Source of the DNA: Paenibacillus paridis | Lineage (GTDB): Bacteria; Bacillota; Bacilli; Paenibacillales; Paenibacillaceae | Length of the DNA: 64,000 nucleotides | Assembly: GCF_006345825.1 (NCBI RefSeq) | Contig: NZ_VCIX01000078.1 | Span: forward strand, 1 to 64,000 | Reading direction: 5' to 3' | Part shown: positions 53,754-61,816 of the stretch, one piece after another | How positions within the stretch are numbered: the first letter of the stretch is position 1 | Layout of the letters: the number at the start of each line of letters is the position of its first letter | Notes under the pieces: model-generated | The model's input: the letters and a program-made list of their open reading frames with translations, nothing else | Told to the model about the DNA's origin: nothing | Databases searched by the model: none | Program-made: the position numbers and the translations under genes

Positions 53754-55553
53754 CTATCCGCCATTAATTTGAAGAACCGGCCGTCTTGAAGCGGTCGTGT
53801 TTTCCTTCGAGGCAAGCTCTGCTCCAACATCCTCCGTTAAGCCCACGATTCTAAACGAAATCACGCTGCCAGAGAAGTTCTTTACGAATGAGGTGACGTC
53901 CAAATAAATATAGCTGCCTGCGGCACTGGCTGTATCGGAGCCTTGAGAGGTCCCAGCTTCAGTTGGCCGATTAGAGTACTTCAGGGTAGATTCGGTCCAA
54001 GCCTGATTATTAATGCCAAAAGCCCTAATAGGAACACTCGTGGAATTGCTATGCAAGCTATTCACATACAACTTGATTTTCGCTGAATTGATAGTGCCCG
54101 TTACGGTCGATTTATTAAATTTCAGATACGCCTCACGTGCATACGACGCATCGCTGTCTCTTTTCTTAATCGTTAACGTCGTCTGTGATCCATAATTATC
54201 CGAGCCGTACGTACCGCCACGAACAAAGCTGTCCTCTATGACTTGAAGGGTAGCGCCAGGCACAACAGGGCCACTGCTTCCCGGCTTCCACCAGTTGCCC
54301 GAAATGTAGAGCATATTCAACAGGTTAAAGGTATCTTCAAAATAACCGGCTTTTGCATTTTTCATCCAATCCCATCCTGCATTCACCCACGCCTGGTGGC
54401 TCGTGCTCGTCGTGGCGGCCGAGATAAGCGGTGACGTAAAGACGGCGGAGCTGTAGGAATTGATCGCATTCCCGCTTAACGTATAGCCCGCTACAATGGA
54501 AGAGGGCGATCCGTTTGTCTTGCCTTTAATCCACACCGCCATTTTGTCAGCGATTGTTTTGCCTCTGGCATCGCCATAAAGCGCATAATCCATTACGATG
54601 CGCAGCGGAACCCGCGATGCATTGTAGAAATATTGATTCGTTTCTTTGAATTCATCCAAATACCACTCCGGGGCCGGCTTAGCCGGGTTATCTACAATAA
54701 AGTCGGAGATTAGTCCCGTTGTAGCAGCATAGCTATTGCTAACCTGAGAGTAAGCTGTATACAAGCTATTAATGACGTTAATCCAGGTCTGATCGCCAGT
54801 CACATCATAAAAAGCTCGTAAATGACTAAGCATCCAGTCCGATGGCCTTGAATTTAGCGCGCTCTTCGAATCCCAGTCTCCCAGATTCAAGCGATTGCTA
54901 TTTGTAACATTGCTTTGCTTTATCGCGTTAATCATCGCTGTAGCTTCGGAGAGATAATTAATGGTGCCGCTTGATCCCCATTGATTGTGGGCTAATATCA
55001 ACGAGTAGGCAATGTCCAAATCCCCATCCGTCGCAGAGCTGAAATTACCTTGCGCATTCACATGATCGGCTACGACCCAGCCCATCAGCCCGCTATTGAT
55101 TGAGCTCTTGAATGCACGGGCCGTCTTAAATAAGCCGTTGTATATCGTCTGTGCATTAGCGTCATGACCGGCCATTAATGCCGTGATGACCATTCCGTAG
55201 CCTTGTCCTTCAGATGTTCCTAGCGGCGTAAAACCGCCAGCGCTGCCCGTAATTTCACCCTTCACATAATAGCCCCCGGGAAGCGAAGCCAGATTATTTT
55301 TCAGGTACTTGCCTTTCCAGTAGTCGTAATAAGAAGACACCGAAGCATTCATGGACGACTGCGTGACATGGTTAGGCTTGATAATTCCGGCATAGCTCAC
55401 CTGCTGTGGAAAAGGTTTTGCTTCTCCCGCTGCACTGGCCGTTTCCACAAACGAAGTGGATACCTGGGACAGGCTTAACAGCATCACTGCGGCAAGACCA
55501 ATGGCAAAAGCTTTTTTGCACGTACGGATGGTTCGATTAAAATGCATGAACAT
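53754..55553 (-). CDS. Secreted GH8 glucanase/chitosanase with a DNRLRE-type C-terminal domain
   Basis: 599 residues. The signal peptide (about 1-42, ending ASAAG) precedes a GH8 (alpha/alpha)6 catalytic domain (about 45-425). It has the proton donor Glu115 in TSEGQGYGM and the acidic motif ATDGDLDIAYSL (from 174). A C-terminal domain (about 437-598, DSFVRGGTYGSDNYGSQTTLTIKK, AREAYLKFN) is of the DNRLRE/CBM96-like type, probably binding a polysaccharide. GH8 enzymes cut cellulose, mixed-linkage glucan, xylan or chitosan; the substrate cannot be chosen by eye. GGGAGG precedes the ATG. Confidence 0.92.
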   Translation of the reverse strand: MFMHFNRTIRTCKKAFAIGLAAVMLLSLSQVSTSFVETASAAGEAKPFPQQVSYAGIIKPNHVTQSSMNASVSSYYDYWKGKYLKNNLASLPGGYYVKGEITGSAGGFTPLGTSEGQGYGMVITALMAGHDANAQTIYNGLFKTARAFKSSINSGLMGWVVADHVNAQGNFSSATDGDLDIAYSLILAHNQWGSSGTINYLSEATAMINAIKQSNVTNSNRLNLGDWDSKSALNSRPSDWMLSHLRAFYDVTGDQTWINVINSLYTAYSQVSNSYAATTGLISDFIVDNPAKPAPEWYLDEFKETNQYFYNASRVPLRIVMDYALYGDARGKTIADKMAVWIKGKTNGSPSSIVAGYTLSGNAINSYSSAVFTSPLISAATTSTSHQAWVNAGWDWMKNAKAGYFEDTFNLLNMLYISGNWWKPGSSGPVVPGATLQVIEDSFVRGGTYGSDNYGSQTTLTIKKRDSDASYAREAYLKFNKSTVTGTINSAKIKLYVNSLHSNSTSVPIRAFGINNQAWTESTLKYSNRPTEAGTSQGSDTASAAGSYIYLDVTSFVKNFSGSVISFRIVGLTEDVGAELASKENTTASRRPVLQINGG

Positions 55554-55573
55554 TAAAATTCCTCCCTTAATAG

Positions 55574-55587
55574 TATAAGCGCTTTAA
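55574..55587 (-). promoter_or_regulatory. cre-like site upstream of the GH8 gene
   Basis: The minus strand reads TTAAAGCGCTTATA, 12 of 14 positions of the CcpA site TGWAARCGYTWNCW, about 20 bp before the start codon. This suggests catabolite repression. Confidence 0.4.
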
Positions 55588-55850
55588 CTTTTAAAGCAAG
55601 GTAGGGTTCGTTCATATCTGTCGGGACGCGCTTCACGGTGATTTTATCACATAATTTTCTATTTTAATACCTCTTTTTTTAATAATCTACTTTCTTCCTA
55701 TTCGAACCTATTGCTCATTCGATAATAAAGTTTAATCGCTTATATATTTAGGTGTGGTTATGACTGGTTATTTATATTGAAGGCTTGAAAGTGGATTTTC
55801 ACCTCAGCTAGCGCCAATAAAGCCAAGTCGTTTTTTTTCGCATGTGTTTT

Positions 55851-56041
55851 ATTTAGATGGAATTTCTCCCTCTAAAACAAGAAATAAGGCGTCTTTAGGG
55901 ATTTAGATGGAATTCCCCCCTCTAATCCCCTACCATTCCGGATATCCCAACAAAAATGGCTGTATTAACGGGAAAATTTCCATCTATATAGGAGTAATCC
56001 GTTGATTATTACTATTTTAACGGGAGCCATTCCAGTTAAAT
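55851..56041. repeat. Interspersed 190-bp element, copy 4
   Basis: Modules lie at about 55851 and 55901, and inverted modules at about 55962 and 56014 (spacings 50, 61 and 52 bp). It is the best-preserved copy: the first 15 bases of the two direct modules are identical (ATTTAGATGGAATTT/C). Apart from this and the terminator at 56141, the gap 55554-56211 is empty. Confidence 0.85.
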
Positions 56042-56140
56042 CATCAACCGTGGAACACAGGGCAATGTGCCAAATGCGAAGTCATACTCTCTCTAGCGAC
56101 CAAAGGCCGAAAACATCTCATTTGAGATAGGCATAACTCA

Positions 56141-56194
56141 AAAAAGCATCCAGCAAAAGGTCTCATAAGATACCGATTGCTGGACGCCTTTTTT
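56141..56194 (-). terminator. Rho-independent terminator of the small YdaT-like gene
   Basis: GCATCCAGCA (56146-56155) pairs with TGCTGGACGC (56178-56187) with one mismatch. A/T runs on both sides make it work in either direction. Confidence 0.75.
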
Positions 56195-56211
56195 GGTGCA
56201 AAATGTTGTGG

Positions 56212-56406
56212 CTACTTTGTTTTCTTACGAATTTGCTTATCGCGATTCTCGCCCCATTCTTTGGCTTGGGAAGTCGCAATCGCAATTGCCCGTCCCTCTT
56301 CATAACCGTCCTCGAGCAATGCGTTGGCAATGTCGATCGCTTTGTTGCGAACGGGAGCCATAAAGTTTTTGAGAGAGTCCGGGTAATCCTCTTTCGTCCA
56401 CGGCAT
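56212..56406 (-). CDS. Small YdaT-like protein, probable general-stress protein
   Basis: 64 residues from ATG 56406 (MPWTKEDYPDSLKNF), with GAGAGGAGG upstream; further open codons upstream lack a site. The sequence NKAIDIANALLEDGYEEGRAIAIATSQAKEWGEN matches, from memory, the N-terminal part of B. subtilis YdaT, a sigma-B-controlled protein. The DUF2188 half found in YdaT is absent. A sigma-B-type promoter lies 72-98 bp upstream, supporting a stress role. The biochemical function is unknown. Confidence 0.8.
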   Translation of the reverse strand: MPWTKEDYPDSLKNFMAPVRNKAIDIANALLEDGYEEGRAIAIATSQAKEWGENRDKQIRKKTK

Positions 56407-56477
56407 TGTGCAGCCCTCCTCTCGGTATTGGGTCACAAGCGGCTATTGCTTTTACCGCCTGCATTTCCTAACAACTT

Positions 56478-56504
56478 ATACCCATAACGTGTGGAAGGTC
56501 AAAC
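56478..56504 (-). promoter_or_regulatory. Sigma-B-type promoter of the YdaT-like gene
   Basis: On the minus strand, GTTTGA (56504-56499), 15 bp, GGGTAT (56483-56478). The last 12 bases, CGTTATGGGTAT, equal those of the B. subtilis ctc promoter as I remember it. A sigma-A reading (TTGACC, 16 bp, TATAAG) overlaps, so dual use is possible. The remaining gap to 56718 shows no gene. Confidence 0.6.
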
Positions 56505-56718
56505 AGACATTTAGCAATTATCAAGTACTGACTAAGGAATAAGAAGTTAGTTTAACTCTACTTTTGCAGTGCCAAAATCGATGAAGGCTAATGTAACTAC
56601 AGGCTTTTTAGGATATTAAATAAATGTCTTACAAAATAGAAAAAGCACCACAGAGTTTCACTAAGCAAAAGTGCGAAATACGGCGGGTGCGTTTAATTAT
56701 TTTAAGCATGAGAAAATG

Positions 56719-56755
56719 AAAAAAGGCGTTACCCAAAGTAATTGGATAACGCCTT
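56719..56755 (-). terminator. Rho-independent terminator of the SLH gene
   Basis: AAGGCGTTA (56723-56731) pairs with TAACGCCTT (56747-56755), followed on the minus strand by six T residues. Confidence 0.85.
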
Positions 56756-56780
56756 ATCAAACAGGATAGCTTCTTAGGTA

Positions 56781-58265
56781 TTATGGCATTGGGAGATAAG
56801 GAGGAAAGTTAGGACCACACGCTATCGGATTTATGCTGCACGATGGAAATGGTATTTCTGGTTCCTCTTCCAGCAATGAAGCAGTAGACTGGAACGTATA
56901 TCCGACTACTTTACCTTCGCTATCTACAGCTGCAAGCGCGAGGAAGCTTGGATGTTCATAATAAGTTCCATGGACGGCTACTTCTCCTCCGAATATCGCA
57001 CCAACTGGAGGAATTCCGGCTATTAAATCGTTACCGGATTTAACTTCCCATGCAACCGCGCTAGGAAACTCAATGTTTGGAAGTACACCAAGGCTCAAAA
57101 CGCCACCTGGTAAATGCTCGTCTTTTGTGAAATTAAATAGTGGGGTTGTCACTGTCCTTGGCCCCTCCAAATAGATGTTGCTAAACTTCAGAATAATTCC
57201 GTCACTGTTCACTTCGTACAAACCGAGGTAATGAGTAATCGTAATATCTGAGATATCTTCACCGACACTGTAATCGTTCAAAGCGTCTATTGTAGAAACG
57301 TTCGTTCCGACGAGTGGAGCGGAAATTGGATTAACACTCCTCGCAAATTTCAAGCTGTTATTCTGGTTAAGATCATAAGTAATCGCAACCGCATTCAAAT
57401 TGGAACCTACTTTAAGTTCATAAGTAAGCGAAGACACCGTAGGCGTCGATGTAGGTGATGGCGATTGCGTTGGCACTTGTGTCGGCGCTTGTGTTGGCAC
57501 TTGTGTTGGCACTTGTGTTGGCACTTGTGTTGGCACTTGTGTTGGCACTTGTGTTGGCACTTGTGTTGGCACCGGTGTAGGTACAGGCGTAGCCGTTGGA
57601 GTCGGCGAAGGTAGGGAGGCAACGAATTGTTGTTTAGCCTCGTAAGCACCGGTCACCAATAAGTCTCTTGTAGCACCTGTAGAGCCGCCGAATGTACCGT
57701 CTACATTGTTATTCATGATCTTGAGCTGCAACGCTAGTTCGACATAACCTTTGGCCCAGTCGGATACTGTATTGTCAGTAACGCCAGGCTTTGATTCGGC
57801 TTCATCGCGTTTACCAAGACCTCGAACGAGAAATGTGGCCAGTTGCTCCTTGCTCACTTTGCCGGCTGGATTAAAGGTGCTATCGCTAACTCCATCCGTG
57901 ATTCCTGAGTTTTTAAGCGCCTCAATATAAGGCAATGCATAACCGTTAGCGGAATCGTCCAACTTTACGTCTTTAAAGCTAGACTCCTTCAGGTTTTTAT
58001 CGACATCCAATTGGTAGATCAACGCAGCCACTTTTGCAAATTGAGCGCGATTCATCTCTTCTTTCAAACCAAATTTATTTTCGCCGACGCCGTCAAAGAT
58101 TCCAGCACTGATCAACGCATCGAACTTAGCTTTGGTGGCTGCATCCAGGTCTTTCAGGTCGGTAAAGTCTGCGGATGTTTTGGCCTGTGCAGGGACTTGT
58201 GTGAATACGAGCACAGAAGAGCTAAACAAAGCCACGAGACTCATAATGATCCATGTCTTCTTCAT
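56781..58265 (-). CDS. Secreted SLH-domain protein with a PTQV repeat linker
   Basis: About 494 residues. ATG 58265 follows AGGAG by 7 bp. A signal peptide (about 1-28, ending VPAQA) and three SLH motifs (about 30-215, FTDLKDLDAATKAKFDALISAGIFDG, FKDVKLDDSANGYALPYIEALKNSGITDG, and TVSDWAKGYVELALQLKIMNN) anchor it to secondary wall polymer. A linker of about eleven PTxV/PTQV units (about 232-280) is encoded by near-perfect 12-bp DNA repeats. The C-terminal beta-rich region (about 285-494) is not recognised. Unusually, the SLH motifs are N-terminal, directly after the signal. Confidence 0.88.
   Translation of the reverse strand: MKKTWIIMSLVALFSSSVLVFTQVPAQAKTSADFTDLKDLDAATKAKFDALISAGIFDGVGENKFGLKEEMNRAQFAKVAALIYQLDVDKNLKESSFKDVKLDDSANGYALPYIEALKNSGITDGVSDSTFNPAGKVSKEQLATFLVRGLGKRDEAESKPGVTDNTVSDWAKGYVELALQLKIMNNNVDGTFGGSTGATRDLLVTGAYEAKQQFVASLPSPTPTATPVPTPVPTQVPTQVPTQVPTQVPTQVPTQVPTQAPTQVPTQSPSPTSTPTVSSLTYELKVGSNLNAVAITYDLNQNNSLKFARSVNPISAPLVGTNVSTIDALNDYSVGEDISDITITHYLGLYEVNSDGIILKFSNIYLEGPRTVTTPLFNFTKDEHLPGGVLSLGVLPNIEFPSAVAWEVKSGNDLIAGIPPVGAIFGGEVAVHGTYYEHPSFLALAAVDSEGKVVGYTFQSTASLLEEEPEIPFPSCSINPIACGPNFPPYLPMP
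57470..57572 (-). repeat. 12-bp tandem repeat encoding PTQV
   Basis: About eight near-identical units of TTGTGTTGGCAC (plus strand) lie inside the SLH gene. The period is a multiple of three, so copy-number change would keep the frame and alter linker length. Confidence 0.9.
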
Positions 58266-58479
58266 AATCAAACTCCTATCCTTATGTAATAGTTGCCAAA
58301 CGTAGTTCTATTGTAGCAAAAGGCTAATAAACAAGAATGATGAAATTTGCAGGTAGAAAACCTAGAAAATGCTTGATAGACAAGGGTTGTAAAGAATCAT
58401 TCTATTAAAATACCAGAATTTTCAATTTGTAAAATAAACTATTTATTGTCTTTTTTTCATATTAAACACGATTATAGAC

Positions 58480-59208
58480 CTATCTCTTTAAATGCATGAT
58501 CCGCTTAATCTCATCACCAGGTTCTTCCCGGTATTCGCGGCGTAACATTCGTTTAAGCACATCGTATTGTTTTAAGGCAGCGAGACGATCGTGATCGTCC
58601 AGATGCGCTCGAATCAGCAAGTTGTGCAAGGTTTCGTTCCATGGTATTTGTTTGATCGCTTTTTTGAGTAGTTTGATCGAGGCAGAGTATTTCCCTTCTT
58701 CCATATAGTAATGGTTCATTCCAATTATGAGCTCAAGATACTTGTTCTCAAATGATGCTCGACGCTGCTCGGTCCAGCTGTAATCCTTGTTCGCCAGGTA
58801 GCCTCCGGTATACAGCTTAGCGGCATCCTCGCATCCTTTAATGTTACCGAAATGAATGGTTTTACAGGTAGGCATCCAACGTTCAAAGGTAAGCGAGTCG
58901 ACATCGAAGGCCTCCACCCGAATGCGATACATCCCCTTGTGATGCTGCAAAATATCGGATAATCCGATGTTTGTTAAATTGTTGCGTAGATAATGCGCCG
59001 TCGTATTGAAATAGGCAGGAGTTTTTGCGGCATCATCTCCCCACAGAGCGTCCATGATTCGAGAACGGTCTACAGCCTCTCCACGGTGGTGGACAAGATA
59101 CGCCATTAGCTCTTGCGCTTTGGACGTACGCCATTTCAAAGCTTCTCCGCTCGGAGATAGCAGCATAAACCGTCCGAAGCATTGAATTCTGGCTTGTATA
59201 ACGTTCAT
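58480..59208 (-). CDS. SARP-like regulator (winged helix plus BTAD), no receiver domain
   Basis: 242 residues. An N-terminal OmpR-type winged helix (about 8-98, FGRFMLLSPSGEALKWRTSKAQELMAYLVHHRGE, IMDALWGDD) is followed by a bacterial transcriptional activation domain of TPR-like helices (about 105-240, FDVDSLTFERWMPTC, YSASIKLLKKAIKQIPWNETLHNLLIRAHLDDHDRLAALKQYDVLKRML). AGGAGG precedes the ATG. Larger Paenibacillus homologues often carry a receiver domain in front; here it is missing and no truncated receiver lies upstream. The targets are unknown; the SLH gene is next downstream. Confidence 0.85.
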   Translation of the reverse strand: MNVIQARIQCFGRFMLLSPSGEALKWRTSKAQELMAYLVHHRGEAVDRSRIMDALWGDDAAKTPAYFNTTAHYLRNNLTNIGLSDILQHHKGMYRIRVEAFDVDSLTFERWMPTCKTIHFGNIKGCEDAAKLYTGGYLANKDYSWTEQRRASFENKYLELIIGMNHYYMEEGKYSASIKLLKKAIKQIPWNETLHNLLIRAHLDDHDRLAALKQYDVLKRMLRREYREEPGDEIKRIMHLKR

Positions 59209-59724
59209 CCACAGTCCTCCTGGACCTTCTATTTCGTCTCATTAGTTCCACTACAATATCCTCCATAAGTGTAGCATCGCGAAATCATCTCGCCAAGTGA
59301 AAATATGCGTTCTTTCGACACAATCAGCGTCCCTATTAGCACAATATTCGACCTTAGCCAGGTGAACCGGCTATCGCCATCCTCTGCAAGAGACGGCGCC
59401 AGGCGAAACCCGTTTTTTGATGAAAAATCAGAAAGAAAACGAATGTAAACAGATAGAAACAATATGGGAATTAAATTCTAAACCTTATTATTTAAAGCTA
59501 TTTTTGCGGTTTCATATTAAACCTGACTAAACAGATGGAATGAAAAGCATAATCATACATCCAGTTTTAACGGAATAATCGATCATTGCCTTTAATATAA
59601 CTAGAAACTCAAACTCCATTTTCTGTATATGAAAGCTAGAACTTTATAGACTAGTGCCGGGTATAGTATAGACGTCACTAACACTAGCGCTACATTCACT
59701 TTCTAAATGTTCAAATAAATACAA
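59209..59724. other. Gene-free stretch
   Basis: About 515 bp between the SARP-like start and the next terminator. It is AT-rich and I see no coding frame with a ribosome-binding site, RNA fold or repeat. It should hold the SARP-like promoter, but no clear hexamer pair was found. Confidence 0.4.
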
Positions 59725-59758
59725 AATATCCCCCACCAAGTGTTAAGTGAGGGCTATT
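59725..59758 (-). terminator. Probable terminator of the minus-strand fusion gene
   Basis: AATA-CCC-CAC pairs with GTG-GGG-TATT with two internal mismatches, followed on the minus strand by TTTTGTATTT. Confidence 0.5.
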
Positions 59759-59769
59759 AAAGCTTTTCC

Positions 59770-60747
59770 TTATTTCAATGTAACTCCCACCGCTTCAATA
59801 AACGCATCAACGGCTTCGTCTACCAAATAAGGACCATAGTTCCATTTGTTGCGGGTCACGTTTATGATACGGTTGTTCTTCACTGCTGGAATCGCCTGAT
59901 AGACCGGCTCTTGAAATAGTTTGGTCATCTCTGGAAGTTCTTCAACCGTCATTTGAGTAAAGAAATAGTCAGCTGGGCGATCAATCAATGCTTCCATCGA
60001 TAAAGCAGTTCCGCCATCCGCATATTGTTCGAATTGCTGCGGCATTTTGAAACCAAAATCCTCATAAATCAACTTGCCTAGCGTACCGCCTTTGCCTCCC
60101 AACAGCACCTCGCCGTTATAAAGAATGAACGTTGCGGCAGTAGTGCCCGGTTTAATATTAACATTGATTTGCTCCCGAATCCGTTGCAGCTTCTCCTCGA
60201 ATTTGGAAATCCACGCCTCTGCCTCCGGCTTCCGATTCATTACGTCGCCCATGTCACGCAGCGTGTTGATCACATCCGGATCGCCTCCCCAGGCCACCGC
60301 AACTGTCGGAGCGATTTTTTGATACGTTTCATAGATTTCAGCGCTATGATAGTCTGGCAATATGATTATATCGGGCTGAAGGGCAGAAATAGCCTCTACA
60401 TTGCCAAGCCCCTCCCCAATGCTTTCCACATCTGCAAATGCGTCTGGGTATAGATCAATGGTGCCCTTATCCGCGCCTACCGGCTCTAAACCAAGCGGCA
60501 GCAAATAACCGCCGTAAGTCACAACAACAGCCTTGCTGGGCTGCACTGGGATTTTCACCTCTCGTCCCAAAGCATCCTTATACAGCCTCGTCTCAGCCGG
60601 TAGCGCATCTGTGCTCTCTGCCTGCTGCGTGTTATTGCCCCCTGCATTTTGTTTTACTTCCGGTTCGGCTCCGCCGCACGCCGCCAGCAGCAGAGATAAG
60701 CTAAATAAGAGCGTAACGGCAAAAGATGGCTTAAACCTAAAATTCAT
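59770..60747 (-). CDS. Nested gene: free siderophore-binding lipoprotein from an internal start
   Basis: Internal ATG 60747 (Met318 of the fusion) has GGAGAG about 9 bp upstream and lies 26 bp after the internal Fur box. The 325-residue product begins MNFRFKPSFAVTLLFSLSLLLAAC, a standard lipoprotein signal, followed by a FecB-type domain with EAISALQPDIIILPDYHSAE and VYQAIPAVKNNRIINVTRN. It would be a normal binding protein for a siderophore ABC importer encoded elsewhere. Existence as a separate product is inferred from the signals, not shown. Confidence 0.65.
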   Translation of the reverse strand: MNFRFKPSFAVTLLFSLSLLLAACGGAEPEVKQNAGGNNTQQAESTDALPAETRLYKDALGREVKIPVQPSKAVVVTYGGYLLPLGLEPVGADKGTIDLYPDAFADVESIGEGLGNVEAISALQPDIIILPDYHSAEIYETYQKIAPTVAVAWGGDPDVINTLRDMGDVMNRKPEAEAWISKFEEKLQRIREQINVNIKPGTTAATFILYNGEVLLGGKGGTLGKLIYEDFGFKMPQQFEQYADGGTALSMEALIDRPADYFFTQMTVEELPEMTKLFQEPVYQAIPAVKNNRIINVTRNKWNYGPYLVDEAVDAFIEAVGVTLK

Positions 60748-61698
60748 TTCATTCACTCTCCAAGCATTTTGTTGATAATGATTATCACTGTTAACAATAT
60801 AACCTTCTCCTGCTTGGGCAGCAATGAACGATTCGGGCATAAAATTCGTGCGAACTGAACCTTTTAGGGCTAGATTATGCATTTTAAATTGCGCAGGAGT
60901 GGCACCCGTCTGTTTTTTGAAAAGCCGGCTAAAGTAATACATGTCTGTATAGCCGATACTGTCGGCAACCTCGCGAATCGTTACATCCGTTTCGTTCAAC
61001 AAAAACTTGGCCCGATTTATACGTGTTTGGATGAGATATTCGATGGGGCTGCATCCATACTTGCGTTTAAATACCCGGGACAGATAATGGGTACTGTAAT
61101 GGAAACAACTCGCCAGCATTTCCATAGAGATGGCTTTCTCATAATGTTCCTGAATAAAATGGGCAATCTGCGCAGCCAATTCTGGCGCTGATGTATCGCT
61201 TTCTTCCATTTGCAGTTGACGAAACTGCTCATGCACAAATTGATAGAACAACCCCATCACCTGCAGACGATCAAGCGCTTCTGTACTCGTCCACTGCTTA
61301 TACATCGGCTCTAACAAAGCAAGCAAAGCCAAGGGATATCTCGCTTGAAAAGTATAGATCCTCCCAAATGGAGCCGGCGGCTCATTCCGTTTATGCGCGG
61401 ATGGACTAGCTAGGCCATCCAAAGGTTTATATAAAATTAAATAATAGTCAAATGGTTGCTTCAAAGCGCGGATGTTCAAGTGCGCGCCCTTGCCGCCATG
61501 AAGGACCTGCATTGGTGCTGATGCAACTTCCATGCCATCAAGCCTTAATTTGGCCCCGCCTTGGTTAGCGATGATAAACGCACATGCAGGAAGACGATAG
61601 GAGGCCAGTTCATCTCCTGCCTTCATTGCCAAATGCCGAATGTCTATTACTTTGACCTGCGTTTGGCTCCACCGTTTAATGGTTTCTTGCCATTCCAT
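59770..61698 (-). CDS. AraC regulator fused to a siderophore-binding lipoprotein (minus-strand copy)
   Basis: 642 residues in one frame. N-terminal cupin-like sensor region (about 1-165), AraC double helix-turn-helix (about 175-273, YLSRVFKRKYGCSPIEYL and YYFSRLFKKQTGATPAQFK), a 45-residue linker, then from Met318 a full lipoprotein: signal peptide, lipobox LLAAC with Cys341, and a FecB-type siderophore-binding domain (about 375-640). GAGGTG precedes ATG 61698. The linker DNA carries a perfect Fur box, a promoter-like pair and a GGAGAG site for Met318. If translated whole, the regulator is cytoplasmic, the signal peptide spans the membrane and the binding domain is outside. Signal peptidase II could then cut at Cys341. 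The head-to-head neighbour at 61817 has the same design. Confidence 0.85.
   Translation of the reverse strand: MEWQETIKRWSQTQVKVIDIRHLAMKAGDELASYRLPACAFIIANQGGAKLRLDGMEVASAPMQVLHGGKGAHLNIRALKQPFDYYLILYKPLDGLASPSAHKRNEPPAPFGRIYTFQARYPLALLALLEPMYKQWTSTEALDRLQVMGLFYQFVHEQFRQLQMEESDTSAPELAAQIAHFIQEHYEKAISMEMLASCFHYSTHYLSRVFKRKYGCSPIEYLIQTRINRAKFLLNETDVTIREVADSIGYTDMYYFSRLFKKQTGATPAQFKMHNLALKGSVRTNFMPESFIAAQAGEGYIVNSDNHYQQNAWRVNEMNFRFKPSFAVTLLFSLSLLLAACGGAEPEVKQNAGGNNTQQAESTDALPAETRLYKDALGREVKIPVQPSKAVVVTYGGYLLPLGLEPVGADKGTIDLYPDAFADVESIGEGLGNVEAISALQPDIIILPDYHSAEIYETYQKIAPTVAVAWGGDPDVINTLRDMGDVMNRKPEAEAWISKFEEKLQRIREQINVNIKPGTTAATFILYNGEVLLGGKGGTLGKLIYEDFGFKMPQQFEQYADGGTALSMEALIDRPADYFFTQMTVEELPEMTKLFQEPVYQAIPAVKNNRIINVTRNKWNYGPYLVDEAVDAFIEAVGVTLK
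60773..60824 (-). promoter_or_regulatory. Intragenic Fur-controlled promoter in the minus-strand fusion gene
   Basis: On the minus strand, TTGCTG (60824-60819), 17 bp, TATATT (60801-60796), 8 bp, then TGATAATCATTATCA (60787-60773), a perfect 7-1-7 Fur core. The -35 is weak. The geometry equals that of the plus-strand copy at 62697-62748. Confidence 0.7.
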
Positions 61699-61734
61699 GA
61701 ATACACCTCGTAACGGACTCCTTAGATTAACTAC

Positions 61735-61763
61735 TTATAGTGAGAAGAGATATCATTTATAAT
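61735..61763. promoter_or_regulatory. Overlapping divergent promoters of the two fusion genes
   Basis: Plus strand: TTATAG (61735-61740), 17 bp, TATAAT (61758-61763). The same DNA read on the minus strand gives TTATAA, 17 bp, TATAAG. The 118-bp divergent region has no Fur box, unlike the internal promoters. Confidence 0.4.
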
Positions 61764-61816
61764 AGTAATCATACCGTATTTCAATATGCACGGATACAGA
61801 AAGCAGGGCTCAGGAG

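Noticed and set aside
59770..61698. Fusion as a sequencing or assembly error that removed a stop codon
   Set aside because: Two diverged paralogues show the same open linker with the same internal signals, so one error cannot explain both; this still needs read-level confirmation.
61700..61816. Fur box in the divergent region between the fusion genes
   Set aside because: AT-rich stretches there do not match the 7-1-7 core; the Fur boxes are inside the genes instead.
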